A DNA stretch of 6,451 nt from Cardiobacteriales bacterium (GCA_030150565.1 JASLFR010000100.1:1-6451), one strand, 5' to 3'. Positions 1 to 5,654 are shown, numbered from the stretch's first letter. Notes: generated by a model from the sequence alone, not told the origin. Numbers and translations are program-made.

Positions 1-1
1 T

Positions 2-181
2 TTAGCGATTAAGCTTCTAACGAATGAGGATCTTGGGATCTCAAGCGATGCGAAAGAGGCGATCGCCTTTGCGCTTTTAGGGCATCAAACTCGGCACCGC
101 TTAGCAAATAATGCGCCAGCAGCCACAGGAGCGGCCTTTCCCTTGATCTTAGGGCAGATCGCGCCTAATCCTTATCCCTGA
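2..181 (+). CDS. anmK: Anhydro-N-acetylmuramic acid kinase, C-terminal end (partial)
   Basis: Only the last 59 codons are in the window; the gene runs off the left edge and ends at TGA 179-181. The translated tail contains DAKEAIAFALLGHQT, then NNAPAATGA and a closing LILGQIAP. This is the conserved C-terminal pattern of AnmK (Glu-Ala-x-Ala-Phe-Ala helix, then Asn-x-Pro-x-x-Thr-Gly-Ala, then x-Leu-Gly). In the family, AnmK is a cytoplasmic ATP-dependent enzyme that opens the 1,6-anhydro ring of anhydro-MurNAc and phosphorylates it to MurNAc-6-phosphate, during peptidoglycan recycling. The catalytic N-terminal part cannot be examined here. I see no convincing terminator after the stop, and the next gene begins 152 bases later on the same strand. 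The identification rests on a short but distinctive segment. Confidence 0.85.
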   Translation, partial: LAIKLLTNEDLGISSDAKEAIAFALLGHQTRHRLANNAPAATGAAFPLILGQIAPNPYP

Positions 182-333
182 TGAATCGGGGGATTTTCAT
201 TTAAAATTTAAACTGGAAAAGTGAAACGAGCACTCCAAAATCGCGTTACCATTAAGGAAATTATCAATCGATTAGATCGGTAATTCGCCTCTCTAATGGG
301 AGGGGGTAATCATAATACTAAAGGAGGTTTTAG

Positions 334-744
334 ATGAGCTTTTTCAATCAATTAAATCGGTACCAACCCTATGCGCTCACTCTTTTGAGAGTGGTCACGG
401 CGTATCTCTTTATTCAACACGGCACGGCAAAGCTCTTCTCGCTCCCCTATGTTGAGGGGATGAGTGGCGCCTCGCTCTACTCTATCTATGGCGTTGCTGC
501 GATTTTAGAGATCGTGGGGGGTGTGATGGTTCTTACGGGAATGTTTACACGCATCGCCTCCTTTATCCTTTCAGGTGAGATGGCGTTTGCCTACTTTATG
601 GGGCATGTTTCCAGCGCACCTGAGACATTTTTAGTCCCGCTCCATAATGGAGGTGAGGGGGCGATTCTCTTCTCTTTTATCTTTCTCTATCTTGCAACAG
701 CAGGGGGCGGACGATTTGCGCTCGATAATATGATGAATCGTTAG
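334..744 (+). CDS. DoxX family membrane protein
   Basis: A 136-residue inner-membrane protein of the usual DoxX length. Four hydrophobic segments are visible, at about residues 13-35, 48-70, 74-92 and 107-124. The first holds the family signature LLRVVTAYLFIQHGTAKLF. The last region reads NGGEGAILF... then TAGGGRFALD, matching the conserved Gly-Glu and Gly-x-Gly-Arg-x-x-x-Asp features of DoxX C-termini. The ATG start is fixed by a near-perfect Shine-Dalgarno AAGGAGG at 321-327, six bases upstream. DoxX-like proteins are named after a subunit of archaeal thiosulfate:quinone oxidoreductase, and some bacterial members take part in redox or thiol-stress complexes. The precise role of this single-gene form is not known and none should be assumed. 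It lies 77 bases before kdoO on the same strand; a separate -10-like element in that gap suggests kdoO may have its own promoter. Confidence 0.9.
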   Translation: MSFFNQLNRYQPYALTLLRVVTAYLFIQHGTAKLFSLPYVEGMSGASLYSIYGVAAILEIVGGVMVLTGMFTRIASFILSGEMAFAYFMGHVSSAPETFLVPLHNGGEGAILFSFIFLYLATAGGGRFALDNMMNR

Positions 745-775
745 GAGTAGAGGGGATTTTGAGCGCTTGATTGAC

Positions 776-781
776 TATAAT
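776..781 (+). promoter_or_regulatory. Candidate -10 element upstream of kdoO
   Basis: A perfect TATAAT at 776-781 would place a transcription start near 788, about 34 bases before the ATG at 822. No good -35 hexamer lies 16-18 bases upstream (the bases around 753-758 read gggatt), and the extended -10 TG is one base out of place. If real, it rules out the upstream in-frame TTG at 771 as the start of kdoO, because that codon would not be transcribed from it. This is inference from sequence alone. Confidence 0.35.
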
Positions 782-811
782 GGCTCTATCAATTTTTAGA
801 GAAGGTCATTT

Positions 812-816
812 AGGAG
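812..816 (+). promoter_or_regulatory. Ribosome binding site that decides the kdoO start
   Basis: AGGAG at 812-816 lies five bases before ATG 822. The reading frame stays open upstream to a TTG at 771, which would add 17 residues, but that codon has no comparable Shine-Dalgarno sequence. The ATG at 822 is therefore the preferred start. Confidence 0.7.
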
Positions 817-821
817 AAATC

Positions 822-1709
822 ATGACAAGCTTAGTAGATGCCCCAATTAAGCAGCTCTCATATGCAAAATGGAATGGGGAGTATGGATATGATGAGAGTA
901 TTGTCACCGCTCTTGAGGCGGGTGAAGTACTCCATCTACCCCAGCTCTCCTTTCTCTTAACCGCTGAAGAGCAGAGCATAATCGCTCCCGATCTTGTGGA
1001 GCCTCACCGTAAAAATATCAGTTACCGTAATGGCGTGGTACGAGGGGTTGCCGATGAGGTGAATGATCAGCTCGTTGAGGGGTTGCTTAAGCGTTATGAA
1101 GCGGCCGCTACTCAATTTATCGAGACGCTCGTTCCTCAATATAGCCAATATTTAGGGAATCGGATGAATACGTTACGTGTCCATCCTGTTGAGAAGTGGC
1201 GCGCAGGCAATTCGTGGCGTAAAGATGATGCACGATTACATGTTGATGCATTCCCCTCCCGTCCGTTGCAAGGTTCACGTATTTTACGGGTCTTTACCAA
1301 CATCTCCCCCGATAGTGAGCCCCGTGTCTGGCGAGTAGGTGAGCCCTTTTCACAACTGGCTGAACGTCTACTGCCTAAAACGAGTCGCTACTCCCCCTTT
1401 AGAGCAAAATGGTTGAAGCTTCTCAAAATTACGAAGAGCTACCGTACTGAGTATGATCACTTAATGTTACAGCTGCATGACTTGATGAAAGAGGATAACA
1501 ACTATCAGAAGAGTGGATTGCAGTGGGAGATCCCCTTTAAGGCGGGGGAGAGCTGGATCTGCTTTTCAGATCAGACTCCTCATGCAGTGATGAGTGGGCA
1601 GTACCTTTTAGAGCAGACCTTCATGCTCCCCGTTGAAGCGATGGTTCACCCTGAAACCTCCCCTTTGAAGATATTAGAGCGCTTAACTGGGCGTGATCTT
1701 CTCGCTTAA
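822..1709 (+). CDS. kdoO: 3-deoxy-D-manno-oct-2-ulosonic acid (Kdo) hydroxylase
   Basis: A 295-residue protein of the Kdo-hydroxylase family. The diagnostic core runs from residue 131 to 176: SWRKDDARLHVDAFPSRP, then GSRILRVFTNISP, then PRVWRVGEPF. His140 and Asp142 form the HxD iron motif, and His254 in TPHAVMSG is the expected distal iron ligand, so the HxD...H triad is complete. KdoO enzymes (described from Burkholderia and Yersinia) are Fe(II)/2-oxoglutarate/O2-dependent dioxygenases that hydroxylate C3 of the outer Kdo sugar of Kdo2-lipid A, giving a Ko residue in the LPS inner core. No signal peptide or membrane helix is seen, in line with action at the cytoplasmic side before core completion. 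The start at 822 has a good ribosome binding site; an in-frame TTG at 771 is less likely. A DUF2798 gene follows after 50 bases and may be co-transcribed. I am confident of the family, less of the exact product in this host. Confidence 0.92.
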   Translation: MTSLVDAPIKQLSYAKWNGEYGYDESIVTALEAGEVLHLPQLSFLLTAEEQSIIAPDLVEPHRKNISYRNGVVRGVADEVNDQLVEGLLKRYEAAATQFIETLVPQYSQYLGNRMNTLRVHPVEKWRAGNSWRKDDARLHVDAFPSRPLQGSRILRVFTNISPDSEPRVWRVGEPFSQLAERLLPKTSRYSPFRAKWLKLLKITKSYRTEYDHLMLQLHDLMKEDNNYQKSGLQWEIPFKAGESWICFSDQTPHAVMSGQYLLEQTFMLPVEAMVHPETSPLKILERLTGRDLLA

Positions 1710-1759
1710 GGGATCTTTTAATCGATTCATCCATTTCTATTCTGGAGAGATTTAATACT

Positions 1760-2011
1760 ATGGCTAAAAAATTACCCCCATCGATGATGCGTTTTATCCT
1801 TCCTCTCATCATCACTTTCTTTATCACCTGCCTCGTCTCCTTTGTGAGCGTATTGCGGGCGACAGGGGGATTGGTGGAGGGCTTTTTAGGGATCTGGCTC
1901 AGCTCATGGATGATTGCGTGGGCGGTGGCGTATCCCACTATTTTAGTGGTGATTCCGATCGCAAAACGTTTAGCGCTGCTTGTGGTAGAAGCGCCCCCTA
2001 AAAAGTCGTAG
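1760..2011 (+). CDS. DUF2798 family small membrane protein
   Basis: An 83-residue protein with two hydrophobic segments at about residues 11-33 and 44-68, a charged start (MAKK) and a basic tail (PPKKS). The pattern, an N-terminal helix followed by FVSVLRATGG, a short loop, then WLSSWMIAWAVAYPTILVVIP and an Arg near residue 70, matches the DUF2798 family, whose members are two-helix inner-membrane proteins of unknown function and about this length. A GGAGAG ribosome site at 1744-1749 precedes ATG 1760 by ten bases. The gene lies 50 bases downstream of kdoO with no terminator between them, so the two probably share a transcript ending at the hairpin at 2033-2064. That would link it to kdoO by position only; no function can be assigned. 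Confidence 0.88.
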   Translation: MAKKLPPSMMRFILPLIITFFITCLVSFVSVLRATGGLVEGFLGIWLSSWMIAWAVAYPTILVVIPIAKRLALLVVEAPPKKS

Positions 2012-2032
2012 GTAAAGGGGGGAATAGAGTGG

Positions 2033-2064
2033 GCGGAGTGAAATCACTCCGCTCTTCTATTTTT
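2033..2064 (+). terminator. Rho-independent terminator after the DUF2798 gene
   Basis: The arms GCGGAGTGA (2033-2041) and TCACTCCGC (2044-2052) are perfectly complementary and close on a small A-rich loop. They are followed by tcttcta and a five-T run (2060-2064). AATAGA at 2023-2028 can also pair with TCTATT at 2056-2061, lengthening the stem. The element lies between two convergent genes and touches the stop codon of the minus-strand esterase. It has a T tract only on the plus strand, so it serves mainly the kdoO/DUF2798 transcript, though the hairpin could also block reading from the other side. Confidence 0.8.
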
Positions 2065-2722
2065 AGGGGAGATATCGCTCTAACCATGAGGCGATAGATG
2101 CGATCTCCTCTTGAATCACCTCATGCTGCATCTCAAAGCTCTGCCATGTTGCGGGAGTGGAGCGCTCTTTTAGAAATTGGTAGGCGGCTCTTCCAAATTG
2201 GGGGAGGACTACAGGATCGAGGCTCCCATGTAGATGGAGTGAGGGGATGCTTCTCTTCCCATCAGAGAGTATGAGTGAGTCATCAAACGTTGGAGCGTAG
2301 GTTGAGAGCGCTATAACCCCCCCAATACTCTTTTCATAACGGCAAAATGCAGTATGAAGTGCGACAGCGCCCCCTTGTGAGAAGCCTACAAGAATGATCC
2401 GCTCAAGAGGGATCCCTTTAGCAACTTCCGCTTCAATTAGCTCAATGATGGTATCGCTTGAGGCATTGAGCTCACTCTCGCTAATTTTTCGGGGGTGGGA
2501 GAGATCGATAATGTCGTACCAAGAGGGCATGGCGTACCCATTATTGAGGGTGACTGGTTGGATTGGCGCCTGTGGAAGGATAAAACGAGTCGCACCAAAT
2601 CCACTTCTCTGTAGAAGCTCTGCGATGGGGAGAAAATCCTCCTTTGTCGCCCCTAATCCATGTAGCCAGATGATGGATGAATTCCCTTCTAAGAGGGGTT
2701 CTAAAATAGTTGGTTGCATCAT
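2063..2722 (-). CDS. Alpha/beta-hydrolase carboxylesterase (phospholipase/carboxylesterase family)
   Basis: A 219-residue cytoplasmic enzyme of the carboxylesterase/lysophospholipase (Abhydrolase_2, EstB-like) family, at normal full length. Early residues carry WLHGLGATKEDF (19-30), the oxyanion-hole HGLG region. Residues 50-70 read PQAPIQPVTLNNGYAMPSWYD, very typical of this family. The catalytic triad is visible: Ser115 in GFSQGG, Asp169 in HGSLDPVV and His200 in MQHEV. Family members hydrolyse short- to medium-chain carboxyl esters or lysophospholipids; the physiological substrate is unknown here. The start at 2722 is supported by AAGGAG on the minus strand (2731-2736), eight bases upstream; the second ATG immediately after it is three bases further away and less favoured. 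The gene is divergent from the membrane protein at 2809 and convergent with the DUF2798 gene, so it is probably transcribed alone. Confidence 0.93.
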   Translation of the reverse strand: MMQPTILEPLLEGNSSIIWLHGLGATKEDFLPIAELLQRSGFGATRFILPQAPIQPVTLNNGYAMPSWYDIIDLSHPRKISESELNASSDTIIELIEAEVAKGIPLERIILVGFSQGGAVALHTAFCRYEKSIGGVIALSTYAPTFDDSLILSDGKRSIPSLHLHGSLDPVVLPQFGRAAYQFLKERSTPATWQSFEMQHEVIQEEIASIASWLERYLP

Positions 2723-2808
2723 ATTAATTACTCCTTAATGGATGGATCAGCGTAGAATAGAGCGATGATAATCACTCCATTACAACAAAAATATGAGGAA
2801 GAACGAAG

Positions 2809-3312
2809 ATGTTACGAGGCAAATTACTACAGAAGAGAAATCGTCTGATATTGCTCACTCTTCTACTTATTTTTGCGCTTTTAGTGAATATAGCGCTCCC
2901 TTTTATCACCAATTTTGATAAGGGTAAACAGCGTGCTTATGCCATCGCTAGAGATGCAGAGAAGAGCGCTCTCAATTATGTGAAAAAACGGGCTGAGCAT
3001 TTAGGTTTGCCGAGTGATTATTATCGCACGCTTACCACTCGCCCCCCGATTAAAGTGAGCGTTAATCGAGCGTTAATCTATATTGAAGGGGAGAGTAGAG
3101 CAGGTGCGGTGGATGATCTCTTTCTCTGCTTGCGTCGTGATTGGATCGGAAATTGGTTTGCTGGGGAGTATAACCTCATTGCGCACCACTTTTTTATCTC
3201 AACGGATGAGAAAGCGCGCCAAAAGTATCGTAAATCGTTAGAGTTGCAGTATGAGTGGGCTGATAAGGAGGGGATTAAACAGGCGCTCAGTGAGAGTGAT
3301 TGCGCAATTTAA
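2809..3312 (+). CDS. Hypothetical single-pass membrane-anchored protein
   Basis: I do not recognise this 167-residue protein. A basic N-terminus (MLRGKLLQKRNR) is followed by one strongly hydrophobic segment at about residues 12-34. This suggests an uncleaved signal anchor with the remaining ~130 residues in the periplasm. The soluble part is mixed and charged, with a KGKQRAYAIARDAEKSALNYVKKR helix-like stretch (38-61), a probable beta region (82-93), a Trp-rich patch DWIGNWFAGEYN (111-122) and only two cysteines (107 and 165). The ATG has GAGGA nine bases upstream, and the codon usage resembles the neighbours, so I treat it as a real gene. It diverges from the esterase gene across 86 bases. 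Its last 26 bases overlap the convergent Nudix gene, so opposite-strand transcription could matter for both. No function is proposed. Confidence 0.82.
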   Translation: MLRGKLLQKRNRLILLTLLLIFALLVNIALPFITNFDKGKQRAYAIARDAEKSALNYVKKRAEHLGLPSDYYRTLTTRPPIKVSVNRALIYIEGESRAGAVDDLFLCLRRDWIGNWFAGEYNLIAHHFFISTDEKARQKYRKSLELQYEWADKEGIKQALSESDCAI

Positions 3313-3712
3313 AACGGCGCCACTCTGGAATGACATGGGTCTTAATCATCGGCGCAAGGGGGAGATGCTTCGCCTCCTCTTCATCGACCCAAATCACCTC
3401 TTCAAGTTCAGCATTTGGGGTGAAAGGGTGCTCTTCAATAGGAAGCAGAAAGAGATTGGAACGAATTGTGTAATCAGGTTCATTCGCCGCTTCTGCTTCA
3501 TACTGCCCAAGAGGAGTGAGCGCCTCTTTAGTCACAGTAAATGAGAGCTCCTCTTCTAATTCACGAATGAGCGCATCGATGGGGGTCTCCCCTTTTTCAA
3601 TCTTTCCCCCTGCTAACATGTAGCGTTGAGTCCCTTTTTTGCGTACAAGTAACATCTTTCCCTCGTTGGAGACAATGAGGGCTGCGGCTAAGATAAACTC
3701 TCTCTTTCTCAT
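3287..3712 (-). CDS. Nudix hydrolase (MutT family)
   Basis: A 141-residue Nudix-domain protein, normal for a one-domain family member. The Nudix box spans residues 36-58 counted from the ATG start. It shows the Gly, five residues, Glu, seven residues, then RELEEE pattern that binds the catalytic metal, with Ser instead of the usual Gly near the end (REL-EEE-L-S-F). This change is tolerated in many members. The enzymes hydrolyse a nucleoside diphosphate linked to another group; the actual substrate (oxidised nucleotide, NADH, ADP-ribose and so on) cannot be read from the sequence. Start choice: GTG at 3715 and ATG at 3712 are adjacent; the weak GAGAG site sits eight bases before the ATG, so I prefer the ATG. 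The stop lies inside the 3' end of the plus-strand gene ending at 3312. It diverges from the TetR regulator, so the palindrome at 3786-3804 could affect it as well. Confidence 0.92.
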   Translation of the reverse strand: MRKREFILAAALIVSNEGKMLLVRKKGTQRYMLAGGKIEKGETPIDALIRELEEELSFTVTKEALTPLGQYEAEAANEPDYTIRSNLFLLPIEEHPFTPNAELEEVIWVDEEEAKHLPLAPMIKTHVIPEWRRFKLRNHSH

Positions 3713-3760
3713 CACTTAAACTCTCTTTTATCGATTGTGGAGGGGAGAGGGGGCGTTCAG

Positions 3761-3791
3761 TTGATCCGATTCCTCTCCTGCTTGGTATAAT
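3761..3791 (+). promoter_or_regulatory. Promoter of the tetR-like gene with extended -10
   Basis: TGGTATAAT at 3783-3791 is a perfect extended -10 element. TTGATC at 3761-3766 is a possible -35 at a long 19-base spacing; an extended -10 can work with a weak or badly spaced -35. The predicted transcription start is near 3798, giving a leader of about 64 bases before the GTG at 3862. The -10 forms the left half of the palindrome at 3786-3804. Confidence 0.65.
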
Positions 3792-3804
3792 GAGAAGCAT
3801 TATA
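3786..3804. promoter_or_regulatory. Palindromic operator, Fur-box-like, over the -10 element
   Basis: TATAATG (3786-3792), AGAAG (3793-3797) and CATTATA (3798-3804) form a perfect 7-5-7 inverted repeat. Aligned with the 19-base E. coli Fur consensus (GATAATGATAATCATTATC) it agrees at 15 of 19 positions by hand count. It covers the -10 and the predicted start of the tetR-like promoter, where a bound repressor would block RNA polymerase. The same symmetry places a TATAAT on the minus strand, towards the Nudix gene, but I see no matching -35 there. The alternative reading is an autoregulatory operator for the TetR-family protein encoded just downstream, since TetR operators are also palindromes of this size. 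Both views agree that this is a repressor site. Confidence 0.55.
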
Positions 3805-3861
3805 AGCGACTTTATTAAGACGCCCTATTCATCAGTATCTGAGTGAGAGGAGAGGATTCAA

Positions 3862-4446
3862 GTGAAGATTGATTTTAAAGAGGAAGGCGCAAAAGGGCGC
3901 TACTTACGAGCAGGATTACATCTATTTTCAACCAGAGGGTATGAATCGGTCTCTGTACGGGATATTGCTGCGGAATCGGGGGCTTCAGTTGCGGCGCTCT
4001 ACCGCCATTTTGAATCGAAAGAGGCGATGGCGCTCTACCTTTTTCGTTACATTCTCTCCCGCTATGAAGAGGGGTTACGAGAGATTGCCCATCATGAAAC
4101 GAGTGCAGTTGAGAAGTTAATCGCCTTTCAAGATTATACCTACCGCTTCTATGCGGAAGATCCAGATAGCGTCCGCTTTGGGCTTCTCTCCCAACACCAC
4201 TTTTGGGATGAGGTAGAAGATGAGCTCAAGCCCCACTTCTGGCTCCGCAATGTGCTTGAAGAGGGGATGGAGCGGGGGGAGATTCAAAAGAAGCCAGTCT
4301 ATCTCTGGATTACCCTCTACACAGGGCTTCTGCTCGAGCCTCTCATTCAGTACCCCTACTTTTCTCAAGCGCTGCCTCAATGGACCCTCTTTAGTGAAGA
4401 GGTAGGATTTGCGATACGTCATCTATTGAGTGAAAAGAGGGATTAA
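3862..4446 (+). CDS. TetR/AcrR family transcriptional regulator
   Basis: A 194-residue one-component regulator. The N-terminal DNA-binding domain covers about residues 11-58: a first helix (GRYLRAGLHLFSTRGYESV), then the helix-turn-helix VSVRDIAAESGASVAALYRHF (30-50) followed by ESKEAM, the standard TetR layout. The remaining ~135 residues are alpha-helical, rich in aromatic residues and form the ligand-binding/dimerisation domain; no ligand can be deduced. It starts with GTG at 3862, with purine-rich AGGAGAGGA at 3848-3856 as the ribosome site. An extended -10 promoter and a palindrome lie about 60-75 bases upstream. The DyP peroxidase gene begins 80 bases downstream on the same strand with no terminator between, so the regulator and the peroxidase may form one transcript or a regulator-target pair. 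TetR proteins usually repress their own and neighbouring genes. Confidence 0.94.
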   Translation: MKIDFKEEGAKGRYLRAGLHLFSTRGYESVSVRDIAAESGASVAALYRHFESKEAMALYLFRYILSRYEEGLREIAHHETSAVEKLIAFQDYTYRFYAEDPDSVRFGLLSQHHFWDEVEDELKPHFWLRNVLEEGMERGEIQKKPVYLWITLYTGLLLEPLIQYPYFSQALPQWTLFSEEVGFAIRHLLSEKRD

Positions 4447-4526
4447 TCATCGCCTAAAAAGGGGGGAGCGACTACACTAAATGGGATAGATTCCAATTTT
4501 TATTCATCAATTGAGGAGCAACAATA

Positions 4527-5441
4527 ATGAGCGAGTTTTATTATCAAGAAGGGGTTACCATGCAGTTTCGCAATAATGCGATCTTCATGGAGATTAACTT
4601 TAAAACAGAGGATGAAGAGGCGATTCGCCACGCAATTGGAAAAGTAGTGGGGCAGACAAAATCCTTCCAGACCCGTTACCAAGATTCAGGTATCGGCGTT
4701 GTGATCGGTTTCGGTTTAGATGCTTGGCGGATGTTGGGGGAGAGTAATTCTGCCCCTGAGCTCAAAAATTATCGTGAACTTGGGTACGGCTTAAGTAAGG
4801 CGACCCAGAGCGATATGGTGATTCATATTCTCTCTTTCGATCATGCAATTAACTACACCTATGCAATGGGCGTTTGTGATATTTTGCGCGATGTTGCTGC
4901 TGTTGAGGAGGAGACCCATGGATTCCGCTGGCTTGAGGCGCGCGATTTTAGCGGTTTTGTAGAGGGGACTGCAAACGCTAAAGGGGAGGCGATGCGCCGT
5001 GATGTTGCGGTAATTAATGAAGGGGTAGATCGTGGCGGAAGCTATATGGTCGCCATGAAGTGGGTTCACTCGCTCGATCAATTTAACCATTTTGATGAGC
5101 AGGGGCAGAATGAGGTCTTTGGTCGCACAAAGCATACTGATATTGAACTTGACGAGATGCCTGAAAGCTCACACATTGCACGTGTAGAGATTGATGGTGA
5201 TGATGGGGAAGAGCTTGAGATCGTACGTCAAGGATTGCCTTACGGTAAAGCGAGCGGAGAGCATGGGCTCTACTTCTTAGCTTATAGCGCAGAATTGACC
5301 CGTTTTGAGCAGATGCTCGATCGTATGTTTGGCGAGCAGGATGATATTTTTGATCGCATTCTCTCCTACTCAAAAGCGGTGAGAGGAAATTACTGCTACG
5401 TCCCTTCGATTGAACAGCTCGAAGCGATTGGCGGCCATTAA
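4527..5441 (+). CDS. DyP-type haem peroxidase, YfeX-like
   Basis: A 304-residue dye-decolorizing-type peroxidase, close in length to E. coli YfeX. Visible landmarks are GVVIGFGLDAW (57-67), the active-site segment RDFSGFVEGTAN (139-150), SSHIAR with the proximal haem ligand His216, and IVRQGLPYG with the distal Arg234. Positions agree within a few residues with those I recall for YfeX (Asp143, His215, Arg232). DyP enzymes bind haem b and use H2O2 to oxidise varied substrates; YfeX-like forms are cytoplasmic and have been linked to porphyrinogen oxidation and, with debate, iron release from haem. No Tat or Sec signal is present, so this is not the exported EfeB type. Oddity: the catalytic Asp of GxxDG is Glu146 here (codon GAG). 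The start ATG has GAGGAG eight bases upstream. It follows the TetR gene and ends at a strong terminator. Confidence 0.94.
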   Translation: MSEFYYQEGVTMQFRNNAIFMEINFKTEDEEAIRHAIGKVVGQTKSFQTRYQDSGIGVVIGFGLDAWRMLGESNSAPELKNYRELGYGLSKATQSDMVIHILSFDHAINYTYAMGVCDILRDVAAVEEETHGFRWLEARDFSGFVEGTANAKGEAMRRDVAVINEGVDRGGSYMVAMKWVHSLDQFNHFDEQGQNEVFGRTKHTDIELDEMPESSHIARVEIDGDDGEELEIVRQGLPYGKASGEHGLYFLAYSAELTRFEQMLDRMFGEQDDIFDRILSYSKAVRGNYCYVPSIEQLEAIGGH

Positions 5442-5465
5442 TTTTAAAATTGAATCATTCTAAAT

Positions 5466-5500
5466 AAGAGCTCGGTGGAAGAATCTGCCGAGCTCTTTTT
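5466..5500 (+). terminator. Strong Rho-independent terminator after the DyP peroxidase gene
   Basis: A perfect ten-base stem, AAGAGCTCGG (5466-5475) with CCGAGCTCTT (5488-5497), encloses a 12-base loop and runs into five Ts (5496-5500). It starts 25 bases after the peroxidase stop codon and closes the tetR-dyp transcription unit. Very little read-through into the short frame at 5520 is expected. Confidence 0.93.
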
Positions 5501-5519
5501 CGATTAAAGGGGAAAGAGG

Positions 5520-5633
5520 ATGAAATCATTAAAGAGATTTTTTAGTGCGCTTCTCTGTCTGCGCTGCTATCTACTCCAATTGCTTATGGTTGGTTTTTTT
5601 GCAGTGATGACGCTTCTCTCACTCTTTGGGTGA
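5520..5633 (+). CDS. Possible 37-residue membrane micro-protein
   Basis: A short frame from ATG 5520 to TGA 5633 encodes 37 residues. It has a basic start (MKSLKRFF) followed by an almost continuous hydrophobic stretch that could cross the membrane once, with two cysteines (13 and 16) at its beginning. AAAGGGG at 5506-5512 lies seven bases before the ATG, a usable ribosome site. In its favour are this site, the positive-inside topology and a gene-sized gap (5442-5654) otherwise empty apart from the terminator. Against it, the frame lies directly after a strong terminator and I see no promoter between 5500 and 5520; its size also allows a chance open frame. I do not recognise a family. It ends 21 bases before the convergent LprI-like gene. 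Confidence 0.35.
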   Translation: MKSLKRFFSALLCLRCYLLQLLMVGFFAVMTLLSLFG

Positions 5634-5654
5634 TTGAACATTGTCGCTCCTCCT

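Noticed and set aside
58..67. GGCGATCGCC palindrome resembling the cyanobacterial HIP1 octamer.
   Set aside because: A single occurrence that is explained by the Ala-Ile-Ala codons of anmK; nothing else suggests a cyanobacterium.
175..196. Possible hairpin ATCCC...GGGAT at the anmK stop codon as a terminator.
   Set aside because: Only five base pairs with a long loop and four Ts interrupted by C; too weak to call.
221..283. A 20-codon GTG-initiated frame between anmK and the DoxX gene.
   Set aside because: No clear ribosome site, very short, and a stop lies just upstream; consistent with chance, although no other explanation of this 152-base gap is evident.
308..317. TAATCATAAT just upstream of the DoxX gene as a -10 or Fur half-site.
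   Set aside because: It lies too close to the ribosome site for a promoter and matches only about half of the Fur consensus.
1101..1108. NotI site (GCGGCCGC) as a possible cloning junction.
   Set aside because: It sits inside an intact kdoO frame with no change in coding signal on either side, so it is natural sequence.
2761..2779. A second Fur-like site (GATGATAATCAC) between the esterase and the membrane-protein gene.
   Set aside because: Only about 11 of 19 consensus positions agree and there is no dyad symmetry, unlike the site at 3786-3804.
4791..5373. Minus-strand open frames opposite the DyP peroxidase gene.
   Set aside because: The plus-strand protein has full conserved DyP motifs; the opposite frames show no family features and are shadows.
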